From: Algoriphagus aquaeductus
Lineage (GTDB): Bacteria > Bacteroidota > Bacteroidia > Cytophagales > Cyclobacteriaceae
Reading direction: 5' to 3'
DNA length: 64,000 nucleotides
Assembly (NCBI RefSeq): GCF_003253485.1
Contig: NZ_QKTX01000016.1
Span: 47,586 to 111,585, forward strand
The notes beneath the pieces were generated by a model. The model was not told where the DNA came from. It worked only from the letters and a program-made list of their open reading frames with translations, and did no database searches. Of this stretch, positions 51,548 to 60,939 are shown piece by piece; position 1 is the stretch's first letter, and each line of letters starts with the position of its first letter. The position numbers and the translations under genes are program-made.

Positions 51548-53116
51548 TTATTCCACCACCCGCACCATTCGGGTTCCGGTGTGGGTTTTTCCATATCGGT
51601 CTGTAGCTTCGATCGTGATTTGATGCTCACCAACGGGCAGATTGACCGGCATGGGCGCCCTCCAGAGGTGACGGCTAGGCTGGGCATTCGATGGGCGCTT
51701 TCCGGGGATCAGTTCCTCGGTAGTATCCCACTCCAGCAAATCCACCAGATAAGCCGGATCCACTTCCTGAATCTGGTTCATATTGCGCCATTCCCCTGAA
51801 CCGATTTTGTATTTTACCGCGTCCCCTTGCGAACCCATAAAGAAGTTGACGTAGATTCCTGCCGTGGTTCTCAAGTCTTTTTTGATCACTTTGGGAGCAA
51901 AAATCTCCATCTGATAATCCGCAGGCTTGCCTGCTACCTGATACCGAATCTGATATTCATTCCCCTTGAAATCTACCAAGGCATAGCCTTTGGGAGTCCC
52001 ATCCCGCATGGTGGATACCGGAACGCCATTGGCATCCAACACGCCTTTGTACCAATCGCCTGAGGTGGTGCCCACATTGTAGTGGTGATGCGGCTTTTCT
52101 TGCTTCCAGCCATCTTCTTTTCCAAAGTAATCCTGCTTTTGCAAATGGGTATGAGCCGACATGGAGAAGGTATGAGGATAATCGGCCAGCAAGTCAAACA
52201 GGCGCTGACGGTCTTCATCCCGGAAAGAATCACCTTCCTCAGCTAGTGGAATATGCATGGAAATGACGATCAGGTGATCTTTTGGAACCAGCTTGAGGTC
52301 ATTCTCCACAAAGTCCAGCTGGTCAGGACGCATGCCTCCCCAGTATCCCTGTCCATCCCGTGGATCGGGCCAAAGGATATCATCAAGGACGATAAAGTGG
52401 ACTTTACCCACATTGAACGCGTAAGTGCTCGGTCCAAAATGAGCTTCAAAGGTTTCGTCCGCGAGTTCGTCCCGATCCACATCGTAATTTTCGTCATGGT
52501 TGCCCATGACATTGTACCAGGGTAGACCTACTTTGGCAACCGCCTTGGCATAGGGAGTGAAAAGATCCAAATCATCGCCCACCAAATCTCCCAGCGAAAG
52601 TCCAAAAGCCACATCCTGAATCCCTTCTACTTCCCGGACAATCCCCCGGTCAAAAAAGTCCACCTCTTCCAAGTTGTAGGGCTGAGGATCTCCAAAAATC
52701 AATGCGGTAAACTCCTCAGATTCGGCTTTTGGAGTCAAGCCAAAGTTGATCTCTTTGGGCAAAGGCCCGGTCGGAGCACTTCCTGCATATTTCAACTGAG
52801 GCGAACCTTCCGGCTTGTGAATGTAAAAAAACTGAGGCCTGTTGAGCTCATCCAAGCTGACTTGATAGCCACTGGGCTTGATCACAAACACCAGCTGCCC
52901 ATCGGAAACCGGGATTTCGTAGTAGCCTTTGGCATCGGTACTGACCACCTGCTGCCCGTTGGAAACCCCCACTCCGGAGATTCCCGCCTCCCGGCGATCT
53001 CTTTTGCCGTTTTGGTTTAGGTCCGCATACACATAGCCTTTGGCCAGTTGCTGCGCACTGACTCCCGCTGAGACTATGCTCAGGGCAAGTATGCAAATCA
53101 ATTGTTTTGTTTTCAT
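51548..53116 (-). CDS. Exported calcineurin-like metallophosphoesterase
   Basis: The 522-residue protein has a signal peptide (LICILALSIVSAGVSAQ) and an N-terminal Cna-B/SdrD-like module (GYVYADLNQNGKRDRREAGI with the D-x-N-x-N-G calcium-like loop; STDAKGYYEIPV). The calcineurin-type phosphoesterase follows: IFGDPQP, GLSLGDLVGDDL, NVMGNHDENYDVD and later HIPLAEEG and SAHTHLQK, supplying the two-metal ligands. A C-terminal beta domain follows. It is the third gene after susC and susD, with the 87-bp element between it and susD. It probably releases phosphate from a substrate taken up by that system. Confidence 0.9.
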   Translation of the reverse strand: MKTKQLICILALSIVSAGVSAQQLAKGYVYADLNQNGKRDRREAGISGVGVSNGQQVVSTDAKGYYEIPVSDGQLVFVIKPSGYQVSLDELNRPQFFYIHKPEGSPQLKYAGSAPTGPLPKEINFGLTPKAESEEFTALIFGDPQPYNLEEVDFFDRGIVREVEGIQDVAFGLSLGDLVGDDLDLFTPYAKAVAKVGLPWYNVMGNHDENYDVDRDELADETFEAHFGPSTYAFNVGKVHFIVLDDILWPDPRDGQGYWGGMRPDQLDFVENDLKLVPKDHLIVISMHIPLAEEGDSFRDEDRQRLFDLLADYPHTFSMSAHTHLQKQDYFGKEDGWKQEKPHHHYNVGTTSGDWYKGVLDANGVPVSTMRDGTPKGYALVDFKGNEYQIRYQVAGKPADYQMEIFAPKVIKKDLRTTAGIYVNFFMGSQGDAVKYKIGSGEWRNMNQIQEVDPAYLVDLLEWDTTEELIPGKRPSNAQPSRHLWRAPMPVNLPVGEHQITIEATDRYGKTHTGTRMVRVVE

Positions 53117-53118
53117 GT

Positions 53119-53205
53119 GTTTATAATTTGATTTTCATTTGCCACATGGAATGCCCTGTATAATCACCCTCCTGTGTGAGAAGCATTTTCTCATGGGCAT
53201 TTCAT
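53119..53205 (-). repeat. 87-bp duplicated leader-like element, copy 2 (between susD and the phosphoesterase)
   Basis: This is the reverse-complement partner of 37954-38040, about 77 of 87 positions identical. It starts inside the susD stop region (the TGA at 53204-53202 lies in its first nucleotides) and ends 2 nt before the phosphoesterase ATG at 53116. It can form an outer stem (AATGCCC/GGGCATT) and an inner hairpin (TGAGAA-5 nt-TTCTCA). A 21-codon frame (ATG 53199) is also conserved in length. Confidence 0.78.
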
Positions 53206-54632
53206 TTTTCCCACCAAACTTTTGTATTGATATCATCTCCTCCCATTCGGGCGACTGCTTCTTTGTAATTGACCGGATTGTTGACCTGTGTGGTCACCGG
53301 ATAGCGGAATCGTACCGGCACACGCTGATCATTGATCATTCCGGAAGCTTTGGGCAACACCGGAAATCCGGTACGACGGTATTCAAACCACTGCTGATAA
53401 TCATTGAAATACAACCCAATATACTTCTGAAGCATGATCCGCTCCAAGCTTCCATTATAGGCCGCATTGGGATTTTGAAAATAATTGGAGGGTGTGACCA
53501 CTCCCCACTGCTCCATAGCCGCCTTCACGGCATTCTCATAAAAAACCTTGGCATCTCCGGCTATTACCCCCTTCTGTGCCAGCTCTGCTTTGATAAATTC
53601 CAACTCCGCGTAAGTCATGATCAGCGAAATCATCGGTGCCTGGACCAAAGCAATGTTGTGGTTGGAAGGAATAAACTGAAACTGGGATTCAGTCCCTCCA
53701 TATCCTGAAGGAATTCCCTTGTATCCGATCTGTGTGGTTCCATTAAGTGCTCGAGCAGTCGTCATGAATTTTTGACGTCTGGGATCCTCCAGCTCATTCA
53801 ATCGATCTACAAAAAACTCTGAAACAGCCCGGAAAGTCGTAAAGTCAATTGCTCTTCCCCATGGAGAAATGTTGGGTACCACCCCGGTAATTTTCAGGAT
53901 AGCAGATTCGGCAGTATTGACAAAAACAGGATATTGAATCGGATTACCCAAGATCGAAGCCATCTTTTGCAAAGCTGCTGGCTGCTTACCTGACACGCGA
54001 AGGAGAAGTCTGAGGTGAAGAGAATTGGTGAATTTTCTCCATCGTGCTACCTGGTTTCCAAACAAAATATCTTCACCAAAGACCATCGCCCTTGCAGGAT
54101 TGTAAAGGCTATTGGCTTTTTCCAAATTCTCCAAAATGGCAGCATAGATCTGCTCCTGCGTGTCAAATTTTGCCTGAAAAACCCCTTGCTCGCCTTTACT
54201 TGCCTCCGTGAAGGGAGCGTCTCCAAAAGAATCCGTCAACTGACTCGCTACCCAAGCTTCCAAGGTCAACGCAATCGCTTCATAATTGGGATCTTGGGCT
54301 TTGATGGCCGCATCCTTCATTTCCCGGATATTGACCAGCCAGCGGTAATAGGTGTTCCAGGTAGAATTGCCTGCTGATTCGGACACATCGTAGCGATGGA
54401 GGCCACCATTGGCACTTGGAAATGGCAAAGCCACTTGCATAATCTGAAAAGTAAAGGCGTCAGCACGTTCGGTATTGAAGCTGCTTACTCCATAAAGAAT
54501 AGGATTGAGTAAGGTCCCCGGACTGATTTGGTCTATCCGGTTGGGATCGGTATTGATTTCTTCGAAATTTCCCGTACAGGCAAATGCAAGGGAAAAGGTC
54601 AGAAGAGCAGTGAGTGTTCTGATTATCTTCAT
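53202..54632 (-). CDS. SusD/RagB-type nutrient-binding outer-membrane lipoprotein
   Basis: The 476-residue protein has a lipoprotein signal (LTFSLAFACTGNFEEINTDP; Cys ~19) and the TPR-rich SusD-like fold, with segments FTFQIMQVALPFPSANGG, SQLTDSFGDAPFTEASKG and YNGSLERIMLQKYIGLYFN, then QWFEYRRTGFPVL. It caps the SusC channel and binds the imported molecule. It lies 12 nt after susC. Such pairs usually take up glycans, but other compounds are known. The phosphoesterase and phosphonate neighbours hint at a phosphorus-containing ligand. Confidence 0.93.
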   Translation of the reverse strand: MKIIRTLTALLTFSLAFACTGNFEEINTDPNRIDQISPGTLLNPILYGVSSFNTERADAFTFQIMQVALPFPSANGGLHRYDVSESAGNSTWNTYYRWLVNIREMKDAAIKAQDPNYEAIALTLEAWVASQLTDSFGDAPFTEASKGEQGVFQAKFDTQEQIYAAILENLEKANSLYNPARAMVFGEDILFGNQVARWRKFTNSLHLRLLLRVSGKQPAALQKMASILGNPIQYPVFVNTAESAILKITGVVPNISPWGRAIDFTTFRAVSEFFVDRLNELEDPRRQKFMTTARALNGTTQIGYKGIPSGYGGTESQFQFIPSNHNIALVQAPMISLIMTYAELEFIKAELAQKGVIAGDAKVFYENAVKAAMEQWGVVTPSNYFQNPNAAYNGSLERIMLQKYIGLYFNDYQQWFEYRRTGFPVLPKASGMINDQRVPVRFRYPVTTQVNNPVNYKEAVARMGGDDINTKVWWEK

Positions 54633-54644
54633 GGCTGATGGATA

Positions 54645-57600
54645 TTAAAATTTGAGGGTAAGATTGGCTCCAAAAGTGCGCGGGGTGGGCAATTGGCCCA
54701 TTTCTACACCGGGAAGGAGCGTGGAACCATTGAGTGCGGCTGTCTCCGGGTCGAAAATCGGGAACTTGGTCCACATCGCGAGATCCCTCCCATAGAAGGC
54801 AATGGAAGCGGAACGGATTGAGGTTTTGCTCAAGACCCGCGCCGGTAAAGCGTACTCCACCCGCATTTCCCGAAGTTTTACAAACGAGGCGTCAAAGGAG
54901 TTGGACTCCACATTGGCACGACGGTAAAAGTCACCGTAATACGTGGCCAAATTGACCTGAGTCGTATTTGGAGAATAGGTACCGTCCGCATTTTGAACTA
55001 CCCCATCCCCCACAATAAATCCATCTTCCCTTCCCACTAAAGTACTCTTGAGCTTGCCTTGCTCGGCCATTTTGTGGTGGGTTTGCGAATACACAATTCC
55101 TCCATATTGCCCGTCAAAAAGCACCGACATTCGGATGTTTTTATAGACGAATTCATTTCTCAATCCACCCTTCCAATCTGCGTAAGCATTGCCGATGTAC
55201 TGAATCTCCTGAGGACGGAGCGGAAGACCATTGGAACCATAGACAATTTCCCCTTCCGGAGAACGAACAAATCCAAATCCATAAATATCACCTGTAGTTC
55301 CGCCTAGTTTGGCAATAATCGTGGCATTGCCGCCCACACCGATCACCTGGCTGCCTTCCACTTCGTCAGGAAGGGAAAGGACCTTGTTTCGGTTTCTGGC
55401 CCAGGTGAAGGTAGAATTCCATTCAAAAGCGCCCCTTCTCACTGGGGTGCCGTTGAGAATCACCTCCCAGCCTTTATTCTGCACTGTTCCGGCATTCAAA
55501 ATTGCACTGGAAAATCCGGTCACAATATCCACCGGCACCTGAATGATCTGGTTTTTGGTCTCAGACACATAATAGTTGAGATCCAAGGCTAAGCGACGAT
55601 CGAGAAAAATCAACTCCAAACCTGTTTCAAAGGAAGTGGTGATTTCCGGCTTGAAGTCCACATTATAAAGTGTAGTAGGAACTGAAGCGGAACCGGGGAA
55701 CTCGCTTTGGCCGTAATACTTCGAGGTTCGATAGGGTTCGGTATCATTTCCCACTTGAGCTCCGGCCACTCTCAGCTTGGCAAAGGAAACCGGCTTTGGC
55801 AACGAAAACATATCCGAAAGCACAAAACTGGTGCTTACTGATGGGTAGAAAAAGCTGTTGTTTTGAACCGGGAGGGTACTCGACCAGTCATTTCGACCGG
55901 TGATATCCACAAAGATTTTCTCGTCCCAATCCAAGGTAGCCAGACCATACACCGAATTGATCACCCGGTTATTGTCACTCGTGGAGACCGTTGGGTTATT
56001 GATCCCATTGGCTAATTTGTAGACACCGGGGATCACCAAACCAATCACCTCTGCACTGATCAGCCTGTAATTCCGCTTCATTTGGTTGGCACCCACGCTG
56101 GAGCTTAGGTTGATTTTATCGGAGATTTTTCCCCGGTAGGTAAAAAGAAAATCGGAATTGATCTCATAGTTGGTGATATCCTGCTCCTTGTAAAACCCGC
56201 GCTGGTAATTGGCAGAAGAATACGGTCTTCGTTGAGCTCTTTCCTCCTGACTCATGGTGATTCCCGAGCGGAGCATGAGGTCAAAGTGTTCGTTGAATGT
56301 ATAGGCAGCAGAGATATTGCCCAAGAAAGCATTATTGTTGACCGCATTGGTCATCTCATAGGCAATCAGATACGGATTGTCGATGAATGAACTGAATGGA
56401 TGCACTTGCGCAACATTGGTCTGACCTGATTTCCAAATGGGTCGATACCAATCCAAATCCACATTGGGATTCTGGAAAATCATAAAATAAGCGATCGACT
56501 GATTGTTGTATCCTGTGGCAGGAAGGTTGTCACTCCGCTTATTGGTGTAGTTGGCTTTGGCGTTGAGCTTGAGCTTATCAGAAATATTCTGAGTGACTGA
56601 AAGGGCTGCCACAAATCGCTCAAAGCCGGTATTGGGCATGATCCACTCGTTTTTGGTATGGGTAAATGAAGCTCTTGCCGAACCACCAGCATGATTTCCT
56701 TCAATAGCCACATTGTTTACCACGTTGAATCCTGTCCTCCAAAAACCTTTGATGTTATCCCGATAAGGTCTCCAAAGCTGGCGCTCGGCAGATTGGCCTT
56801 CGAGGGTAGGATCGTATTGAAAATAAGATTGTCCGTCAAATTTTGGCCCGAAAGCCGAACTGGTTCCACCGGTACTTGCCCCATCGGCCGAGGCCCCATA
56901 AGAATAGTACAACTCACCGTCTGCATTGAATGCACGACCTGTTCCCTGTCCATATTCATATTGATAATCCGGCCAACGCAGGACGTCATTGAAGCTGACA
57001 TTGGTATTCACTGTCACGCCAATTCCTTTGGTACGCTTGGCGCCTCCTTTGGTCGTGATGATCAAGGCTCCGTTTGCAGCACGGCTACCGTAGAGCGCGG
57101 TAGCGCTGGCGCCTTTGAGCACGGTGATATTTTCGATATCATCCGGATTGAGATCCGCGATTCCATTTCCGAAATCCACCGGGACATCACTTCCGGAGCC
57201 TGCACCATAGGCATTTCCCACTCCTGAAGAAGTCAATCCAGAATTCATTGGAACTCCATCAACCACGATCAGGGCAAAATTTCCGTTGGGGTTAAGGGAA
57301 TTATTTCCCCGAAGACTGATTTGAGCAGAATTCATCGGCCCTGATCCTGCACTGAGTACATTCAGTCCGGCCACTTTTCCACGCAAGGCATCCGACCAGT
57401 TGTTGGATCTGGCCTCGAGCAGGTCTTCTGAACCGATTTTCTGGGTAGCATACCCAAGCGCTTTTTCCTCTCTCTGAATTCCAAGCGCGGTAACCACCAC
57501 TTCACTGAGGGCCAATCCTTCACTCAGACTTACAGAAACTGTAGTAGAGTTGCCGATGGTTCGCTCGACCGACTCAAAACCTACAAATGAAAAAACCAGT

Positions 57601-57818
57601 ACTTCACCGGAAGCGGCCTGAATGGCATACTTCCCTTCTACATCGGTGATCGTACCTCGATTGGTGCCTTTGACTACTACAGTTGCGCCTGGGAGAGGCT
57701 CATTCTGGGTATCGGTGACGACACCCGTAATTCGGATTTGCTGGGCTTGAATGACCTGGACCGCCAAAAGCAGCGCAGTCAACAGCATTCCCAGCCATTT
57801 CAACTTGGAAGAAAACAT
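54645..57818 (-). CDS. SusC/RagA-type TonB-dependent outer-membrane transporter
   Basis: A 1057-residue TonB-dependent receptor with an N-terminal carboxypeptidase-like domain (VTDTQNEPLPGATVVVKGTN; ITDVEGKYAIQA), the plug (EVVVTALGIQREEKALGYAT; LRGNNSLNPNGNFALIVVDG; GASATALYGSRAANGALIIT) and a ~22-strand beta barrel ending in TLKF. SusC imports substrate captured by SusD, using TonB energy. The gene starts the SusC-SusD-phosphoesterase operon, with a -7 box 46 nt upstream. Confidence 0.96.
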   Translation of the reverse strand: MFSSKLKWLGMLLTALLLAVQVIQAQQIRITGVVTDTQNEPLPGATVVVKGTNRGTITDVEGKYAIQAASGEVLVFSFVGFESVERTIGNSTTVSVSLSEGLALSEVVVTALGIQREEKALGYATQKIGSEDLLEARSNNWSDALRGKVAGLNVLSAGSGPMNSAQISLRGNNSLNPNGNFALIVVDGVPMNSGLTSSGVGNAYGAGSGSDVPVDFGNGIADLNPDDIENITVLKGASATALYGSRAANGALIITTKGGAKRTKGIGVTVNTNVSFNDVLRWPDYQYEYGQGTGRAFNADGELYYSYGASADGASTGGTSSAFGPKFDGQSYFQYDPTLEGQSAERQLWRPYRDNIKGFWRTGFNVVNNVAIEGNHAGGSARASFTHTKNEWIMPNTGFERFVAALSVTQNISDKLKLNAKANYTNKRSDNLPATGYNNQSIAYFMIFQNPNVDLDWYRPIWKSGQTNVAQVHPFSSFIDNPYLIAYEMTNAVNNNAFLGNISAAYTFNEHFDLMLRSGITMSQEERAQRRPYSSANYQRGFYKEQDITNYEINSDFLFTYRGKISDKINLSSSVGANQMKRNYRLISAEVIGLVIPGVYKLANGINNPTVSTSDNNRVINSVYGLATLDWDEKIFVDITGRNDWSSTLPVQNNSFFYPSVSTSFVLSDMFSLPKPVSFAKLRVAGAQVGNDTEPYRTSKYYGQSEFPGSASVPTTLYNVDFKPEITTSFETGLELIFLDRRLALDLNYYVSETKNQIIQVPVDIVTGFSSAILNAGTVQNKGWEVILNGTPVRRGAFEWNSTFTWARNRNKVLSLPDEVEGSQVIGVGGNATIIAKLGGTTGDIYGFGFVRSPEGEIVYGSNGLPLRPQEIQYIGNAYADWKGGLRNEFVYKNIRMSVLFDGQYGGIVYSQTHHKMAEQGKLKSTLVGREDGFIVGDGVVQNADGTYSPNTTQVNLATYYGDFYRRANVESNSFDASFVKLREMRVEYALPARVLSKTSIRSASIAFYGRDLAMWTKFPIFDPETAALNGSTLLPGVEMGQLPTPRTFGANLTLKF

Positions 57819-57863
57819 GGAGTAAAATTTTGAAATACGTGTGGGTTGGTTAGAAAATATGCC

Positions 57864-57872
57864 GCAAACGTA
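57864..57872 (-). promoter_or_regulatory. -7 promoter box of the susC operon
   Basis: TACGTTTGC on the minus strand matches TAnnTTTG perfectly, leaving a ~40-nt 5' UTR before ATG 57818. A TTTACA about 22 nt upstream may be a weak -33 box. Confidence 0.5.
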
Positions 57873-57983
57873 CCCCGTGCCTGTTCCCTAAGTGTAAAGG
57901 AGAGTTTATTAAAAAATGAATTAAGCCTGTGTTAAGCCGGCTTTTCCACCCAAAAAACAAGGTTTCTCATCAAAAATCAGGCT

Positions 57984-58031
57984 TTACCTTTTGGTAACAT
58001 AGGCCATTAAAATGAAGATTTCGGCCGAAAT
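57984..58031. promoter_or_regulatory. Palindromes upstream of the susC promoter
   Basis: TTACC-TTTT-GGTAA (57984-57997) and the perfect 14-bp palindrome ATTTCGGCCGAAAT (58018-58031) lie 110-160 nt upstream of the predicted -7 box. They are candidate operator sites with no known binder. Confidence 0.35.
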
Positions 58032-58090
58032 ATTACCGAAAAATCAAATCTGTTTTGCCTGTCCAATTCTTCCATAAGTGGTGCTCAAGG

Positions 58091-58768
58091 CTATTTCTCC
58101 AGCATATATACCCGCAGCATCGCTCTGGACACAAATCCTAAGTTGGAATATAATTTAAAGGCAGGGGAATTTTCCGGATAGAGGTGAAGAAACGGAGTAC
58201 TTCCTCGCTGCTGAATTCGCTGAAGAACAAAAGGAATGACTTTTCTGGAAATCCCTTGACCCGCAAAATCGGGATGGGTACAGACCGCGCTGACTTCGGT
58301 GTAAGGACTTGGACTCAACCTGGAACCCGCCATGGACACCAATTTCCCTTCGGAGAAAAAACCGAAATAATCCCCGAATTCAATGGTCTTGGACAAAAAC
58401 GGACCCGGCTTGGTGAGTTGAGTCAGGGCCAACATCTCAGGGATGTGACTTTCATTTAGATGATGGATTTGAGAGTTTGGTTCGATCTGGGAAAAATCCC
58501 GCTCGCAGACCATCTGAAGAAGTTCATGATCGTTGTGAACAGCCCATTTTTCATCCAAAACCAAATGCCCCGGAGGGAAAAGAATTACCCGTTGGCCTGG
58601 CTCGAGGAAGTCGTATAGCTCATCCAGATTTTCAGACTCATACGCAGGCATCCCGGCAAAAAATCCCATGTCCCGATCGATCAATCGAACTCGGTCCGTG
58701 CCAAAAGAAAGAATTTGGCTTCCCGTATTTAGGGCATTCCAGATGGGATTATCGAGGGGATGAGGCAT
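58091..58768 (-). CDS. GNAT-family N-acetyltransferase
   Basis: The 225-residue protein (start at ATG 58768; a longer upstream frame looks non-homologous) has its GNAT core in the C-terminal ~110 residues: EVSAVCTHPDFAGQGISRKV is the CoA-binding Q-x-x-G-x-G/A-like segment, with FLHLYPENSPAFKLYSNLGF closing the fold. The N-terminal half resembles the extra domain of FR47-like acetyltransferases (VRLIDRDMGFFAGM). It acetylates an amine of unknown identity. It lies between susC and the XRE-cupin gene on the same strand. Confidence 0.82.
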   Translation of the reverse strand: MPHPLDNPIWNALNTGSQILSFGTDRVRLIDRDMGFFAGMPAYESENLDELYDFLEPGQRVILFPPGHLVLDEKWAVHNDHELLQMVCERDFSQIEPNSQIHHLNESHIPEMLALTQLTKPGPFLSKTIEFGDYFGFFSEGKLVSMAGSRLSPSPYTEVSAVCTHPDFAGQGISRKVIPFVLQRIQQRGSTPFLHLYPENSPAFKLYSNLGFVSRAMLRVYMLEK

Positions 58769-58938
58769 GTTTTCGGGGAAATTCAGAATTAGGAGAGGCA
58801 AGCAACTAGAAGAAATATACAAGAAGAGAAAATGAACAAAATTAAATTCATTTCCCAATCCTTTCGCTAGCTTGAGTGACAACACTCAATTCTTCAAAAA
58901 TACCATCATTCCTTACAGCAGGTACACCAAAAACACTT
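58769..58938. other. Spacer between GNAT and XRE-cupin genes
   Basis: 170 nt with the predicted GNAT promoter region; nothing else seen. Confidence 0.3.
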
Positions 58939-59514
58939 TCAACCCACTTCAAAAAAATATATGACGAGCATTCTAGCTATTTGATCTCCAATATTGATCG
59001 GATTATGCTCCATTCGCCCATCAAACAGCATGGAGTCACCCTCGTGAAGTTCGATCTCTTGATCTTGGAAAACGTATCGCACCGAACCCGAGATCATGTA
59101 TTTGTACTCGAATGCTTCCGTTTTTACAAAATCTCGTTGCGCACCGGACTGAATCTCCAGCAAAACGATGTCAATGGTGCAGGCATTTACTTTTTTGGTG
59201 AAAATCCGGAAATACTCATAGCCTGAGGCAGGTTCTTTTTCGAAGCGTTGGTATTGCTCTTTTCTCTGAATCAAGAGTTTCCCTTCTTTTCCGTAAAAAT
59301 TCAGATCATTGAAAAACTCATCCAAGCCCACTTCCAAGGCCTTCACAATTTGAATTAAGACCAGCAAGGAAGGAATGGTCCGGCTATTTTCGATCTGCGA
59401 AATCAGCCCTTTGGTCACGCCCGCCCGATCTGCCACTTCCTGTAGCGTAAGATTCCGGTCTTTGCGAATACTCTTGAGCTTGTTGCTGATCTGAACAATT
59501 ACTTCCTGTTCCAT
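58939..59514 (-). CDS. XRE-family regulator with C-terminal cupin
   Basis: The 191-residue protein has a helix-turn-helix (ISNKLKSIRKDRNLTLQEVA, GVTKGLISQIENSRTIPSLL) and a C-terminal cupin (KYMISGSVRYVFQDQEIELH, EGDSMLFDGRMEHNPINIGD) that may sense a small molecule. This HTH-cupin type often regulates amine or amino acid catabolism. It is the last gene of the same-strand group after the FAD oxidoreductase, with the XRE start 295 nt beyond that stop. Direct-repeat motifs lie in the gap. Confidence 0.88.
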   Translation of the reverse strand: MEQEVIVQISNKLKSIRKDRNLTLQEVADRAGVTKGLISQIENSRTIPSLLVLIQIVKALEVGLDEFFNDLNFYGKEGKLLIQRKEQYQRFEKEPASGYEYFRIFTKKVNACTIDIVLLEIQSGAQRDFVKTEAFEYKYMISGSVRYVFQDQEIELHEGDSMLFDGRMEHNPINIGDQIARMLVIYFFEVG

Positions 59515-59808
59515 GAAATAAAGTAAGGGGATTTAGGAAAGTAAACTAAGGAAAAATTGGTGAATTGAATTTCTAAAATATTCTTCCTGAAATACGCTTT
59601 GATAAAAACGCTTTGCGAAACATGTATTTAGAAATACGCTTCGCGAAATAAACCTCCCTGCAGTCGATGAAATAGGACGATAGAATAATCTATCACCTAG
59701 TTTTTTTAAAAACTTCCACCATTCAACTCTTATTTCACACGACGAAGTCGTGATTATTTCAACTGTGTTTCAAGAGTATTTCAGCTTAAGCCAAGAGATT
59801 TTCCATCC
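59515..59808. other. Gap between regulator and oxidoreductase with repeated motifs
   Basis: The gap holds three related motifs (ACGCTTTG or ACGCTTCG followed by CGAAA) at 59589-59650 and the palindrome CACGAC-GAA-GTCGTG near 59737-59751. No gene. The motifs may be regulatory sites for the XRE-cupin protein or general repeats. Confidence 0.4.
59589..59650. repeat. Repeated ACGCTTYGCGAAA motifs
   Basis: GAAATACGCTTTGATAAA, AAAACGCTTTGCGAAACA and GAAATACGCTTCGCGAAATA occur within 62 nt, roughly 21-25 nt apart. They lie 75 nt or more upstream of the XRE-cupin start. Spacing near two helical turns fits cooperative operator sites. Confidence 0.5.
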
Positions 59809-60939
59809 TCATTCTCCCATTTCAGCCACTACTTCCTCACCCAATCCAAAAGACAGGGTCATGCCATTTCCTCCCATGCCATTGACAATGGTGACGACCT
59901 CGTCGATTTGCTGAATCCATTCGATAGCCCCATTGGTCATTTTGGGGTAAATCCCATGCCAAGCCGATCCAATGCTCCAATCCTTAAACTGCGCAAAGCC
60001 TTTCAAAAATTCCAAAATCATCCGGTTCACATCCTCCCGATCAAAAGGGGAAAGGTCGAGCCCATATTCATGACTGTCTCCGATGGTGAGTTCGCCGAGG
60101 CCATTTTGTGAGACCATCACGTGAATGCCCCAAGAAATCAAATCAGGGTATTGGTGGTGATAGACCTCTTTGAGCTTTTCCAGAGAGGTTGCCACCTGGA
60201 ATCCTTTGTAGTGGATAAAACTCAAGCCCGCACACAGCGGTGGTCCGATTCTCCAATTATCTGGCTGCTTCACCAATCGCATCATCTGTAGCTTACACTT
60301 CGTGATCGGACTAGCCTCAAAAATCTCAGGATACAGCGTCTCAAAATCCGCCCCGCTACACACAAAGATCCGATCAGCTGACCAGCTTTTTTGCCCCGAA
60401 TAGACCGTATTGCCTTCGATTCTGCTTACTGCCCGCTTCCAGACAAACTCCACATTAGGTAGACTTTCCAGATACTTACCAGTTTTGAAAATTGCCTCAC
60501 GTGGATCCACGATTACTTCCTCCTCCGTCCAAAGTGCCCCTTTCAATCCTTTGGGATTTGCCGCGGGGCTTTTCTTTACTGTTTGTTCGGGATTCAGAAG
60601 TTCGGCTGATTTGATCCCGCTCATGGCAGCGACATATTCTTCCACCACTTGCATTTCCAGATCAGTGTAGGCTAAGTGCAAGGAACCGGTCTTTTCTGCG
60701 AAAAATCCTGCTTTCTCGCTCATCTCCAGCCAAATCTCCCTAGATCGCACAGCTCGGTCAAAAGCTGGTCCCTGTGGCTGACCCACCGGCCATACCATTC
60801 CAAAATTGCGGACCGAAGCACCTTGAGCTTTGGGATGGCGCTCGATTACGGTCACTTTCCAGCCTTTGGCGTGAAGGGCTCGGGTCATAGACATGCCTAC
60901 AATCCCTGCACCGATGACGATGGCAGTTTTCTGCTTCAT
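59809..60939 (-). CDS. FAD-dependent oxidoreductase of the phosphonate-associated (TIGR03364-like) clade
   Basis: The 376-residue protein is a DAO-type flavoenzyme: N-terminal FAD motif IVIGAGIVGMSMTRAL with ERHPKAQGASVRNFGMVWPV, and C-terminal IVNGMGGNGMTLSFGLGEEV. The length and the ASVRNFGMVWP segment match the clade I know as TIGR03364, which is found next to PhnX-like hydrolases. A likely role is oxidative deamination of an aminoalkylphosphonate such as 2-aminoethylphosphonate to the aldehyde. The start overlaps the transporter gene by 4 bp. Confidence 0.85.
   Translation of the reverse strand: MKQKTAIVIGAGIVGMSMTRALHAKGWKVTVIERHPKAQGASVRNFGMVWPVGQPQGPAFDRAVRSREIWLEMSEKAGFFAEKTGSLHLAYTDLEMQVVEEYVAAMSGIKSAELLNPEQTVKKSPAANPKGLKGALWTEEEVIVDPREAIFKTGKYLESLPNVEFVWKRAVSRIEGNTVYSGQKSWSADRIFVCSGADFETLYPEIFEASPITKCKLQMMRLVKQPDNWRIGPPLCAGLSFIHYKGFQVATSLEKLKEVYHHQYPDLISWGIHVMVSQNGLGELTIGDSHEYGLDLSPFDREDVNRMILEFLKGFAQFKDWSIGSAWHGIYPKMTNGAIEWIQQIDEVVTIVNGMGGNGMTLSFGLGEEVVAEMGE

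Noticed and set aside
58091..58768. PhnO-type aminoalkylphosphonate acetyltransferase
   Set aside because: The protein is much longer than PhnO (225 vs ~145 residues), with an extra N-terminal domain, and it lies outside the tight catabolic operon.
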